Shown here: positions 8,298-16,395 of the stretch, in pieces
How the letters are laid out: each line of letters begins with the position of its first letter
How positions within the stretch are numbered: the stretch's first letter is position 1
Assembly: GCF_030268005.1 (NCBI RefSeq)
Contig: NZ_BRZC01000004.1
Coordinates: 558,001 to 622,000 of the forward strand
From: Microbacterium arabinogalactanolyticum
GTDB lineage: Bacteria > Actinomycetota > Actinomycetes > Actinomycetales > Microbacteriaceae
Direction of reading: 5' to 3'
DNA length: 64,000 bases
Notes under the pieces: generated by a model
The model's database searches: none
Told to the model about the DNA's origin: nothing
The model's input: the letters and a program-made list of their open reading frames with translations, nothing else
Program-made: the position numbers and the translations under genes

Positions 8298-9488
8298 TCA
8301 GACCATGACCGATGCCTGTTGCGACCGCCGCTCGGCACGGTACGCGATGACGGTGATGCCGAGTCCCAGCAGCGCCAGCCCTGCGCCCACCCACTCCGGA
8401 GCGGTGAAGCCCAGCCCGAGCGATATCGCGATGCCGCCGAGGAACGCGCCCAGACTGTTGCCGATGTTCAGCGCGGAGTGGTTCAGCGCAGCGGCGATCG
8501 ACTGGTTGTCTCCGGCGACGTCCATCAGCCGGGTCTGGATGGCCGGGCTGATCATCGCCGAGAGCGCGCCGACGATCAGCGCCAGGACCACCAGCGCGGC
8601 GAACGACCAGGCCAGCATCGCGAGCAGGACGAGCGCCGCGGCGAGGCCGGCCAGGCCGAAGTGCAGCGTCGCGCGCAGGTCGCGGTCGGCGAAGTAGCCG
8701 CCTGCGAGGTTGCCGATCGTCATGCCCACACCCACCAGCACCAGCGTCACGGGGACGGCCCACTGCGGCGCTCCGGCGACCTCGGTGACGAGCGGGGCGA
8801 TGTAGCTGTACACCGCGAAGAAGCCGCCGAATCCGATCGCGCCGATGCCCAGCGTCAGCCACACCTGCGAGGAGCGGAACACGCCCAGCTCGGAGCGCAT
8901 CGTGCGGCCGGGATCGCCCTCGTGGGCGGGGACGAACAGCGCGATGCACACGGCGCCGAGCGCGAAGACCAGGGTGACCACGAGGAACGCGGTCCGCCAG
9001 CCCCACTGCTGACCGAGATAGGTGCCGACGGGCACGCCGACGACGTTCGCGATCGTGAGTCCGGTGAGGATGAAGGCCACACCCTGAGCGCGACGCCCCG
9101 GCCCCAGAACGTCGGCCGCGACGAGCGCGCCGATGCCGAAGTAGGCGCCGTGCGGCAGGCCGGCCAGCAGACGCGCCATGCCGACCAGCCCGAAGCCGGG
9201 CAGCACAACGACGAGGGCGTTGAACAGGGTGAGGGCGACGGCGAGGCCGAGCATCACCCGGTGACGCGGATACCGCGCGACCGCACCGGCGATGGTCGGC
9301 GCGCCGATCACGACGCCCAGCGCGTACATCGACACGAGCACGCCGCTCTGGCCGATCGCCTGCTCCTGGCTGCGCGCCCAGAGGTCGGGCAGCAGGTCCT
9401 GGGCGATGTCGGGAAGCAGGCCCATCATGACGAATTCGGTCATGCCGATGCCGAAGCTGCCGATGGCGAGAGAGAGGAGCGCCCTCAT
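8298..9488 (-). CDS. MFS transporter, DHA1 (drug/arabinose efflux-like) family
   Basis: 396-residue protein with about 12 hydrophobic segments. The first helix (LLSLAIGSFGIGMTEFVMMGLLPDIA) is the hallmark of the AraJ/Cmx/PbuE-like DHA1 group, followed by the loop-2/3 motif variant GAPTIAGAVARYPRH and the motif-C-like LAGLPHGAYFG region. These proton antiporters export drugs, sugars or purines; the substrate cannot be told from sequence. An upstream GTG at 9521 is in frame, but the ATG at 9488 has GAGGGG seven bases ahead and makes the usual short N-terminus. It is convergent with metX and stands alone. Confidence 0.85.
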   Translation of the reverse strand: MRALLSLAIGSFGIGMTEFVMMGLLPDIAQDLLPDLWARSQEQAIGQSGVLVSMYALGVVIGAPTIAGAVARYPRHRVMLGLAVALTLFNALVVVLPGFGLVGMARLLAGLPHGAYFGIGALVAADVLGPGRRAQGVAFILTGLTIANVVGVPVGTYLGQQWGWRTAFLVVTLVFALGAVCIALFVPAHEGDPGRTMRSELGVFRSSQVWLTLGIGAIGFGGFFAVYSYIAPLVTEVAGAPQWAVPVTLVLVGVGMTIGNLAGGYFADRDLRATLHFGLAGLAAALVLLAMLAWSFAALVVLALIVGALSAMISPAIQTRLMDVAGDNQSIAAALNHSALNIGNSLGAFLGGIAISLGLGFTAPEWVGAGLALLGLGITVIAYRAERRSQQASVMV

Positions 9489-9579
9489 CGCCGCACCCCT
9501 CGAGAGGTTCGAGGGAGTCACCTGTCCATGCTAGCGGCGGGCGAGCGCCACGATGACGGGATGACCAGCGGATGCCGCA

Positions 9580-10230
9580 TCAGCGGCGCTCGTAGCGCCA
9601 GGGCAGCGTGCCCATCAGGAGCCGATGCCTGGCATCCGGTCCCCCGGGCTCCTCCGCGTGCTCGGCATCCCCCGCCCAGAGCGCGAAGCGGCCGTCGACG
9701 CCGTCGCGCAGGTTCGTCGCGTAGAGCGCCGGTTCGCCGACGGCGGCGAGCGCGTCATCGACCGTCCGGTGCCCGAGCAGTCCGTTCAGGGTCACCCAGG
9801 TCGGCGGGAAGAGCGTCAGGCTGCTCGCCTCGTGCTGCGCGAACATCTGCTCCGGGCTCAGCCACATCGCCTCCTCGATCTCGCCGGGGTTCACCCGCAC
9901 CTCGTCGCCGAGGTCGCGAGCGAGGAAGAACCACGTGCGGAACTTCACGGGCTGCTCGGGCGGCGGCGTCCAGCGCGAGAGCAGGGTGACATCCGCGATA
10001 CGGATCGCGGTCTCCTCCCGCGTCTCCCGCACGGCCGCGGCGCGGGCGGCATCAGCCTCATCCTCCGCATCCCCCCAGTCGCCGGGGTCGACACGTCCAC
10101 CGGGGAACACCCAGGCTCCTGCGAACGACCCCTTCGACGGGCGCCGCAGCATCAGCGTCTCCACGCCCTCCGGTCCGTCGCGGAGCACGACGGCGGTGCC
10201 CGCGACGCGGATCTCCCCGTCGGCGCTCAT
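9580..10230 (-). CDS. Nudix hydrolase
   Basis: 216 residues. The Nudix box is FPGGRVDPGDWG followed by AAVRETREETAI, with the catalytic REXXEE residues intact; about nine extra residues separate the GG from the RE half, a feature of the long NUDT-like or acyl-CoA-diphosphatase-related subfamily. Family members hydrolyse nucleoside diphosphates linked to other moieties. It starts one base after the stop of the thiamine-binding protein gene, so the two are co-transcribed. Nearby NnrD suggests a metabolite-repair neighbourhood, but the substrate is unknown. Confidence 0.85.
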   Translation of the reverse strand: MSADGEIRVAGTAVVLRDGPEGVETLMLRRPSKGSFAGAWVFPGGRVDPGDWGDAEDEADAARAAAVRETREETAIRIADVTLLSRWTPPPEQPVKFRTWFFLARDLGDEVRVNPGEIEEAMWLSPEQMFAQHEASSLTLFPPTWVTLNGLLGHRTVDDALAAVGEPALYATNLRDGVDGRFALWAGDAEHAEEPGGPDARHRLLMGTLPWRYERR

Positions 10231-10231
10231 C

Positions 10232-10549
10232 TCAGTCCTGGTCGGCGGCGTCGATCGCCGCTTCGAGCCGCTCGATCTTGGCGTCCAGCTCCCCGCTGTA
10301 GCCGGGACGGATGTCGGCCTTCAGCACCAGTGAGACGCGGGAGCCGAACGGCATCACCGCCTCTGTGGCGCGCTTGACGACATCCATCACCGTGTCCCAG
10401 TCCGGGCCCTCGATCTCGGTGAACATGCTCGTGGTGCGATGGGCGAGACCGGACTCGCGAACGACGCGCACCGCGGCGGCGACCGCGTCGTGGACGGAAT
10501 CGCCGGAGCGGCCGTTGCCGGACGGGGCGACTGAGAAGGCGACGAGCAT
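10232..10549 (-). CDS. Thiamine-binding protein, MTH1187/YkoF-like
   Basis: 105 residues, the usual length of the DUF77/MTH1187 family. The pattern FSVAPSGNGRSGDSVHDAVAAAV, then SMFTEIEGPDWDTVMDVVKRAT and RVSLVLKADIRPG, is characteristic; members form tetramers and some bind thiamine or hydroxymethylpyrimidine. The ATG has a GGAGG Shine-Dalgarno. It heads a two-gene unit with the Nudix hydrolase (one-base gap). The biological role of the family is still poorly defined. Confidence 0.85.
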   Translation of the reverse strand: MLVAFSVAPSGNGRSGDSVHDAVAAAVRVVRESGLAHRTTSMFTEIEGPDWDTVMDVVKRATEAVMPFGSRVSLVLKADIRPGYSGELDAKIERLEAAIDAADQD

Positions 10550-10576
10550 GGGCGTCCTCCGATTTCAGGGGTGGTT

Positions 10577-11812
10577 TCAGGTGGTGGTCATAGATCCGCG
10601 CGGTACGCGCACGACCGCGCGCACCGCATGGACGAGCAGGACGACCAGCAGCAGGTTGCGCGCGGTGAGCAGCAGCACGGGCAAGGCTTCGGCGCGCAGC
10701 AGCTGGTCGTAGGTGAGCGGGTAGATCGCGAACGTCAGCGCGCACAGCACCAGGACGAGCAGCGCCGCGGTGCGCGCTCGGACGCGGTCGAAGACGATCC
10801 AGAGGATGACCGGCGGGATCAGCCAGGTGTGGAACTGCGGAGAGCCGACCTTGTTGGTCACCCTCAGCCCCGTCACCAGCGCCAGCGTCAGCGGCGGCAG
10901 GAGTCGCTGCCACGCCGCCCCGCCACGCGCGCGAAGAGCGCCGACGACGAGGATCCCGGCGACGACGAGCACCATCAACGGCGTCAGCAGTGTGGAGACG
11001 AGGTCGGCCCCGGGCGCCGTGATCTGGAAGGTGAGGATCTCATAGCTGTACTCGATGCGCGCGGCGCCGACCACGACCATCCACAGGAACGGCGTGGCCC
11101 CCACGGCCTCGATCTGCAGGCCGCGGCCGGTCTGCATGCCGAGGAAGCCCAGCAGATTCCCGCCTGCGCCCAGCATCAGCAGCACGCCGATGATCACGAT
11201 CGTGACGGATGCTGCGCTCAGCAGCACCTGCCAGGACCGCCGGCCGGCGGCGATCGCGGCAACGACCACCGCGCCGGGCCAGATCTTCACCCACGCGCCG
11301 ATCGTGAGCAGAGCGGCTCCCACCCGCGGTCGGTGCGCGAGCCACAGCCCGCCCGCGACCACGACGGGCACGGTGATCGCGTCGATCCGGTACATGGCGA
11401 TCGGCCCGAGCAGCATCAGGGCGCTGATCCAGAACCACGCGGCGACCCGGCGGCGCCGGGTGCCGCCACGGCCGACGAGCGCCGCGAACCCGAGCAGGTC
11501 GCAGAGCGTGACCAGCAGCGCCCACCCGATCAGGTAACCGGCCTGCTGTCCCAGGGCGACGGTGAACGGCACTGCCAGCAGCTGCGCCAGCAGCATCGGC
11601 GCCAGCGCCAGCTGCGGGTAGACCCAGCTCTCGGTGATCCCGACGACCGGGCCACCGCCGAGCGCGGCGGACGACCAGGGCTGATAGACCAGCACCACGT
11701 CGCCCATGGGCTGCGCGGGCAGAACCCAGCCGAGCCAGGCTACGACCGCATGCACGGCGAGGAACACACCCCACAGCGGTGCGGCGCGGCCGGACTTCCC
11801 TGTCATCCGCAT
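10577..11812 (-). CDS. Integral membrane glycosyltransferase, GT87/mannosyltransferase-like
   Basis: About 411 residues with 9-11 hydrophobic segments. After the first helix comes GDVVLVYQPWSS, corresponding to the acidic loop in which GT-C enzymes carry their catalytic Asp, and later segments (IAMYRIDAITVPVVV, GAWVKIWPGAVVVA) resemble the DUF2029/GT87 polyprenol-phosphate-mannose-dependent mannosyltransferases of actinobacteria. It would elongate a lipoglycan or glycolipid on the outer side of the membrane. A GTG at 11845 gives a slightly longer form; the ATG at 11812 is preferred because a GAG element precedes it and the protein then begins with a basic stretch before the first helix. It follows nnrD closely. 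Confidence 0.75.
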   Translation of the reverse strand: MRMTGKSGRAAPLWGVFLAVHAVVAWLGWVLPAQPMGDVVLVYQPWSSAALGGGPVVGITESWVYPQLALAPMLLAQLLAVPFTVALGQQAGYLIGWALLVTLCDLLGFAALVGRGGTRRRRVAAWFWISALMLLGPIAMYRIDAITVPVVVAGGLWLAHRPRVGAALLTIGAWVKIWPGAVVVAAIAAGRRSWQVLLSAASVTIVIIGVLLMLGAGGNLLGFLGMQTGRGLQIEAVGATPFLWMVVVGAARIEYSYEILTFQITAPGADLVSTLLTPLMVLVVAGILVVGALRARGGAAWQRLLPPLTLALVTGLRVTNKVGSPQFHTWLIPPVILWIVFDRVRARTAALLVLVLCALTFAIYPLTYDQLLRAEALPVLLLTARNLLLVVLLVHAVRAVVRVPRGSMTTT

Positions 11813-11852
11813 GCCGGCTCTCGGCCGCCGGCGCGCACGCTCCACGCTGCGT

Positions 11853-12689
11853 TCATGCGATCAGCTCCCCGATCGCGAGGGGAAGCGCGTCCGCGACGTC
11901 GATGGCGACGATCGGGTGCCCGACGGCACCGTCGCCGGATCCCGACGCGACCGCCGCCGCGCGCCCGTGCAGCCAGCTGGCCGCCGCCGCGATCTCGGCG
12001 AGGGGCTTTCCGGCGTTCGCTGCGAGCAGGGCGCCGAGCACGCCTCCCAGCACGTCGCCCGTGCCGGCCGTGGCGAGCCATCCCGGCCCGTTCGACACCA
12101 GGATGGGCTCCGCGTCCGGTGCCGCGATGATCGTGCGGGATCCCTTGCACAGCACGACGGATCCCAGCGTCTGCGCGGTCTCCACGACCTCGGCGATCCG
12201 CTGACCGCCGGACGCGGACTGCTCCCCCGAGGCGAGCCCGAGCTGCTCGCGCAGCCGGGCGAGCTCGCCGGCGTGCGGGGTCAGGATGCACGGTGCGGTC
12301 GCGCCGCGCGCGAGATCCAGGGCGCCCGCGTCCACCACGACGGGTGCGGATCCGGCGAGGATGCGGCGCAGCGCCTCCTGCTCCTCCGGGCTGCGATGGG
12401 CGGCATCCGTGCCCGAACCGATCACCCAGGCATCGACCCTGGTGCGCCCGAGATCTGAGCCCACCACGGTCTCCGGGCGGCGCGCCAGCACGGCATCCGA
12501 GGCCTCGCCCGCATACCGGACGTACCCCGAACCCGCGCGCCAGGCCGCCTCCACACCGAGCACCGCCGCACCGGGGTAGGCGGCGGATCCGGTGCGCAGC
12601 GCGACGACGCCGCGGGAGTACTTGTCGTCATCGGCCGCGGGAACGCGGAGGAAGCCGGCGGTGTCGGCCTGCGTCCATTCGCGCGTCAT
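11853..12689 (-). CDS. nnrD: ADP-dependent NAD(P)H-hydrate dehydratase
   Basis: Repairs hydrated NADH/NADPH (NADHX, NADPHX) using ADP. 278 residues, corresponding to the C-terminal carbohydrate-kinase-like domain of YjeF only; the epimerase domain is absent and no epimerase gene is seen nearby. Motifs are KYSRGVVAL, GSAAYPGAAVLGVEAAWRAGSGYVR, DAGALDL, LTPHAGELARL, LCKGSRTII and the anion-hole GTGDVLGGVLGAL. The ATG is preceded at 6 nt by TAGCGT, so a leaderless transcript is likely. It is divergent from the old-yellow-enzyme gene and leads into the GT87 gene. Confidence 0.92.
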   Translation of the reverse strand: MTREWTQADTAGFLRVPAADDDKYSRGVVALRTGSAAYPGAAVLGVEAAWRAGSGYVRYAGEASDAVLARRPETVVGSDLGRTRVDAWVIGSGTDAAHRSPEEQEALRRILAGSAPVVVDAGALDLARGATAPCILTPHAGELARLREQLGLASGEQSASGGQRIAEVVETAQTLGSVVLCKGSRTIIAAPDAEPILVSNGPGWLATAGTGDVLGGVLGALLAANAGKPLAEIAAAASWLHGRAAAVASGSGDGAVGHPIVAIDVADALPLAIGELIA

Positions 12690-12695
12690 GAGACC

Positions 12696-12701
12696 ACGCT
12701 A
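12696..12701 (-). promoter_or_regulatory. -10 box of leaderless nnrD promoter
   Basis: TAGCGT on the minus strand, 6 nt before the ATG at 12689; the divergent gene has the same hexamer at the same distance. Confidence 0.55.
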
Positions 12702-12719
12702 TCGCGCGGAGGCCGAGGA

Positions 12720-12739
12720 CCGTCCCGGATCCGGGACGG
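12720..12739. promoter_or_regulatory. Perfect 20-bp palindrome between nnrD and the OYE gene
   Basis: CCGTCCCGGATCCGGGACGG lies between two divergent -10 boxes, 19 bp from the nnrD one and 24 bp from the other. The position fits a shared operator rather than a terminator. The binding protein is unknown; a GC-rich chance palindrome is possible. Confidence 0.4.
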
Positions 12740-12762
12740 CCCTCGCCCGTGTCCTCAACGGG

Positions 12763-12768
12763 TAGCGT
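12763..12768 (+). promoter_or_regulatory. -10 box of leaderless OYE promoter
   Basis: TAGCGT, 6 nt before the GTG at 12775. Confidence 0.55.
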
Positions 12769-12774
12769 CGTAGG

Positions 12775-13842
12775 GTGACCCTGCTGTTCTCGCCGCTCAC
12801 CCTCCGCTCCCGCACCTTCCGCAACCGCCTGTGGGTGTCGCCCATGTGCATGTACAGCGCTGTGGAGGGCGTGCCGCAGTCCTGGCACCGCACGCATCTG
12901 GCGCAGTTCGCATCAGGCGGCGCAGGACTCATCGTCGCCGAGGCGACCGCCGTGACCCCGGAGGGCCGCATCTCCCCGCGTGACACCGGGCTGTGGACCG
13001 ACCAGCAGCGCGACATCTGGGCGGAGATCGTCTCCGACGTGCACGCGCGCGGCGGCATGATCGGCATCCAACTGGCGCACGCGGGTCGCAAGGCGTCCAC
13101 CTGGTGGCCGTGGGCCGATGAGCAGGGATCCGTCCCCGCGGATCAGGGCGGCTGGCAGACCGTCGCGCCGTCCGCGGTTCCCTTCGAGGGTTTCGCGCCC
13201 GCCGAGGCGCTCGACTCCGCCGGCATCGATCGCATCGTGGCCGGGTTCGCCGCCGCGACGCGTCGGGCAGTGGATGCCGGATTCGACGCGCTCGAGGTGC
13301 ACGGCGCGCACGGCTATCTTCTGCACCAGTTCCTGTCGCCGCTGTCGAACGTCCGCTCCGACGAGTACGGGGGTTCGCTGCAGAACCGCGCCCGGCTGCT
13401 GCTGCGGATCGTGGACACGGTCCGGGAGATCGCGGGTCCCGATCTGCCGGTGCTCGTACGGCTCTCGGCGACCGACTACGCCGAGGGCGGCTTCGTCCCC
13501 GAGGAGGCGGCGGAGGTCGGCAGGTGGGCGATCGAGCACGGAGCCGACCTCGTCGACGTCTCCAGCGGCGGCACGATCGCGCACCCGAAGGTGCAGCTGC
13601 GTCCGGGCTACCAGGTGCCGTTCGCGGAGATCGTCCGCGCCGGCGGGCGGGTGCCCACCGGCGCGGTGGGGCTGATCACCTCCGCGGCCCAGGCCGAGGA
13701 GGTGCTCGCCTCCGGCGCAGCGGATGCGGTGTTCGCCGGCCGCGAGTGGCTGCGCGACCCGCACTTCGCGCTGCGCGCGGCGCATGAGCTGGGCGCCGAG
13801 GTCACCTGGCCGCCGCAGTACCTGCGCGCGCGCTGGCGCTGA
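12775..13842 (+). CDS. NADH:flavin oxidoreductase, old yellow enzyme (YqjM class)
   Basis: FMN-dependent ene-reductase of 355 residues that reduces activated C=C bonds with NAD(P)H. The N-terminal WVSPMCMYSA contains the redox-modulating Cys25 typical of the thermophilic-like YqjM class, and IQLAHAGRKAS, VHGAHGYLLHQFLSPLSN and RSDEYGGS are the flavin and substrate blocks of the family. The C-terminus (EVTWPPQYLRAR) matches the interface segment of YqjM. The start is GTG; no Shine-Dalgarno is present, consistent with a leaderless message. Likely roles are quinone, enone or xenobiotic reduction; the physiological substrate is unknown. Confidence 0.9.
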   Translation: MTLLFSPLTLRSRTFRNRLWVSPMCMYSAVEGVPQSWHRTHLAQFASGGAGLIVAEATAVTPEGRISPRDTGLWTDQQRDIWAEIVSDVHARGGMIGIQLAHAGRKASTWWPWADEQGSVPADQGGWQTVAPSAVPFEGFAPAEALDSAGIDRIVAGFAAATRRAVDAGFDALEVHGAHGYLLHQFLSPLSNVRSDEYGGSLQNRARLLLRIVDTVREIAGPDLPVLVRLSATDYAEGGFVPEEAAEVGRWAIEHGADLVDVSSGGTIAHPKVQLRPGYQVPFAEIVRAGGRVPTGAVGLITSAAQAEEVLASGAADAVFAGREWLRDPHFALRAAHELGAEVTWPPQYLRARWR

Positions 13843-13870
13843 GCGTCACCTCCGCGGGAGGCAGCGCTCA
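13840..13870. terminator. Weak hairpin after the OYE gene
   Basis: CCTCC-GCG-GGAGG with an outer TGAGCG/CGCTCA pairing across a small internal loop, overlapping the OYE stop; located between convergent genes. No U-tract. Confidence 0.35.
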
Positions 13871-13903
13871 GCAGCCGCGTCGCACTCGGCGATGGCGCGG
13901 CGC

Positions 13904-14959
13904 TCAGCGGCCGTGGCCACGGCGCGTGGCATCCTGCACCTCGCCGACGAGCTCCTCGAGGATGTCCTCCAGGAAGAGCACCGCGGTCGTCTCCCCCGAG
14001 GAATCCCGCACCTTCGCGAGGTGACGTCCGCCCCGGCGCATCGCGGCGAGCGCGTCCTCCAGGTCGGTGTCCTCCTGCACGGGCACCATGTGGTGGATCC
14101 GCTTGGCGGGCAGCGGCTCGTCGATGTGCGAGTCGGACTCCTCGGAGGCCCGCAGGACGTCCTTGAGATGCACGTAGCCGATCGCCACGTCCTCGTCGTC
14201 GACGATCACGTAGCGCGAGAACCCGTAGCGGGCCACTGCCTTCTCCACATCGCCGGGCGTCGCGGTGTCGGGCAGGGTGATCAGCTCGGCCAGCGGCACG
14301 GCGACATCCCGCGCCTTCTTGTCGGTGAACTCGACCGCAGCGGCGACTGCGCCGGAGGTGTCCGTCAGGACGCCCTCGCGACGCGAGCGGTCGACGATCG
14401 TCGCGACCTCCTCGATCGTGAACGTCGAGGCCGCCTCGTTCTTCGGCTCCACGCCGAACAGCCGCAGGACCAGGTTCGCCGAGCCGTTCAGCAGGGCGAT
14501 CACGTGCCGGAACACGCGGGAGACCCACACCAGCGGCGGTGCCAGGATCAGCACGGCGCGGTCGGGCACCGAGAACGCCAGGTTCTTCGGCACCATCTCG
14601 CCGAACACGACGTGCAGGAACGACACCAGGGCCAGGGTGATCACGAAGGCGAGCACCGAGATCAGCCCGGGATCCCAGCCCAGCGCGTGCATCGGGATCT
14701 CCAGCAGGTGATGGATCGCCGGCTCGGACACGTTCAGGATCAGCAGCGAGCAGATCGTGATGCCCAGCTGCGAGGTCGCCAGCATCAGCGTGGCGTGCTC
14801 CATCGCGTACAGCGCGGTCTTCGCCGCGCGCGAGCCCTGCTCTGCGAGCGGCTCGATCTGCGAGCGGCGCGCGGAGATGACGGCGAACTCGCCGCCGACG
14901 AAGAACGCGTTGGCGACCAGCAGCACGATCAGCCACACCAGGCCTGCCCAGTCGCTCAT
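13904..14959 (-). CDS. CNNM/HlyC-type membrane protein with CBS pair (short form)
   Basis: 351 residues. The N-terminal DUF21 domain has four hydrophobic segments (first VWLIVLLVANAFFVGGEFAVIS) with the conserved ARRSQIEPLAEQG helix; two CBS repeats follow (about residues 210-330). Unlike its upstream partner it ends soon after the CBS pair, without the CorC_HlyC domain. DUF21 proteins are linked to magnesium or cobalt transport; the old name hemolysin is misleading. Its ATG overlaps the upstream stop by 4 nt, so the two are translationally coupled and may form a heterodimer. Confidence 0.88.
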   Translation of the reverse strand: MSDWAGLVWLIVLLVANAFFVGGEFAVISARRSQIEPLAEQGSRAAKTALYAMEHATLMLATSQLGITICSLLILNVSEPAIHHLLEIPMHALGWDPGLISVLAFVITLALVSFLHVVFGEMVPKNLAFSVPDRAVLILAPPLVWVSRVFRHVIALLNGSANLVLRLFGVEPKNEAASTFTIEEVATIVDRSRREGVLTDTSGAVAAAVEFTDKKARDVAVPLAELITLPDTATPGDVEKAVARYGFSRYVIVDDEDVAIGYVHLKDVLRASEESDSHIDEPLPAKRIHHMVPVQEDTDLEDALAAMRRGGRHLAKVRDSSGETTAVLFLEDILEELVGEVQDATRRGHGR

Positions 14960-16281
14960 CGGCGGGCCTCCGTCTCGTCGTCGGTCTCGGCGGCGGGGTC
15001 GGCGATGTAGCGGATGCGATCCACCCGCCTGCCGTCCATGCGCACCACCGTGAGAGTGCCCGATCCGATGCGCACCTCGTCGCCGAGGGCGGGCACGCGC
15101 TCGAGCAGGCTCATCATGTAGCCGCCGATGGTGTCGTAGACCTCGCCCTCGGGCACTTCGATGCCGGTGCGTGCGAGGAGTTCGTCCGGGCGCAGCTCGC
15201 CGGGGAAGGTGATCGAGTCGACCCGGCGGACGATGCCCGCGCGGGAGCGGTCGTGCTCGTCGAACACCTCGCCGACGATCTCCTCGATGAGGTCCTCCAG
15301 GGTGACGATGCCGGCGGTGCCGCCGTACTCGTCGACGACGATCGCCATCTGGTACCCCTTCGAGCGCAGCTCGGCGACCAGGGCGTCGAGGTGCACGGTC
15401 TCCGGCACCCGCAGCGGCTCCGTGCTGAGTGCTCCGACGGGCACCTCCAGACGCCTCTCGCGGGGCACGGAGACGGCGGCCTTGACATGCACGACGCCCG
15501 TGATGTCGTCGAGGTCGTCGTCGTACACGGGGAAGCGGCTGTGACCGGTGCTGCGGGCCAGGCGGATGACGTCGTCCGCGCAGTCGCCGACCGAGATCGC
15601 GTGCATGCTCGGGCGCGGGGTCATGATGTCATCGGCGGTGAGGCGGGCGAAGTTGAGGCTGCGGTCCAGCAGCGTCGCCGTGTCCTCCTCGAGCACGCCC
15701 TGGCTGGCCGACCGGCGCACCAGCGAGGAGAGCTCCTCGGCGCTGCGTGCGCCGGAGAGCTCCTCCTTCGGCTCGATGCCCATGGCGCGCAGCACGGCGT
15801 TCGCGCTGCCGTTGAGCATCAGCACCGCGGGCTTGAACACCACGGTGAACGCCGTCTGGAACGGGATGACCAGCTTGGCCGTCTGCAGCGGGAGGGCGAG
15901 CGCGAAGTTCTTCGGCACCAGCTCGCCGATGATCATCGACAGGAATGTGGCGACGAGCATCGCCACGGTGACCGAGACCGGTACGGCCGCGGCATCCGGA
16001 ACGCCCCATGCCTCGAGCAGCGGCTCGAGGAGCTTCGAGATCGCCGGCTCCATGGTGTATCCGGTCAGCAGCGTGGTGAGCGTGATGCCCAGCTGCGCCG
16101 AGGAGAGATGCGTCGAGGTGATCTTGAGAGCACGGATGGTGAGCATCAGCCGGGACTCGCCGCGCGCCTGGCGCGCTTCGAGCTCTGCGCGGTCGAGGTT
16201 GACCAGGGCGAACTCGCTGGCCACGAACAGGCCGGTCCCGACGATGAGGAGGAGCCCCACGCCCAGCAGCACGAATTCCAT
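14956..16281 (-). CDS. CNNM/HlyC-type membrane protein with CBS and CorC domains (long form)
   Basis: 441 residues with the complete architecture: DUF21 membrane domain (MEFVLLGVGLLLIVGTGLFV, then helices ending near residue 170), a CBS pair (about 205-330, containing DIMTPRPSMHAIS and VVDEYGGTAGIVTLEDLIEEI) and a C-terminal CorC_HlyC transport-associated domain (RPDELLARTGIEVPEGEVYDTIGGYMM). Likely a Mg2+ transporter or its regulator in the cytoplasmic membrane. It is first of a coupled pair; adjacent DUF21 paralogues of unequal length are common in actinobacteria. The guaB1 gene upstream ends 114 bp away. Confidence 0.9.
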   Translation of the reverse strand: MEFVLLGVGLLLIVGTGLFVASEFALVNLDRAELEARQARGESRLMLTIRALKITSTHLSSAQLGITLTTLLTGYTMEPAISKLLEPLLEAWGVPDAAAVPVSVTVAMLVATFLSMIIGELVPKNFALALPLQTAKLVIPFQTAFTVVFKPAVLMLNGSANAVLRAMGIEPKEELSGARSAEELSSLVRRSASQGVLEEDTATLLDRSLNFARLTADDIMTPRPSMHAISVGDCADDVIRLARSTGHSRFPVYDDDLDDITGVVHVKAAVSVPRERRLEVPVGALSTEPLRVPETVHLDALVAELRSKGYQMAIVVDEYGGTAGIVTLEDLIEEIVGEVFDEHDRSRAGIVRRVDSITFPGELRPDELLARTGIEVPEGEVYDTIGGYMMSLLERVPALGDEVRIGSGTLTVVRMDGRRVDRIRYIADPAAETDDETEARR

Positions 16282-16395
16282 CAGCTGAAGTCCTCACTCA
16301 GGGCGAGGATCGGGCGGTGGGGCGAGGGACTGCAAGAAGGAGGGTCGTCCATGGTGCGGACGATCTTACAGAATCCTGCTGTGAGCCGCGCGACG

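Noticed and set aside
13904..16281. Haemolysin toxins
   Set aside because: The label hemolysin is historical for DUF21/CBS membrane proteins; domain content points to divalent cation transport.
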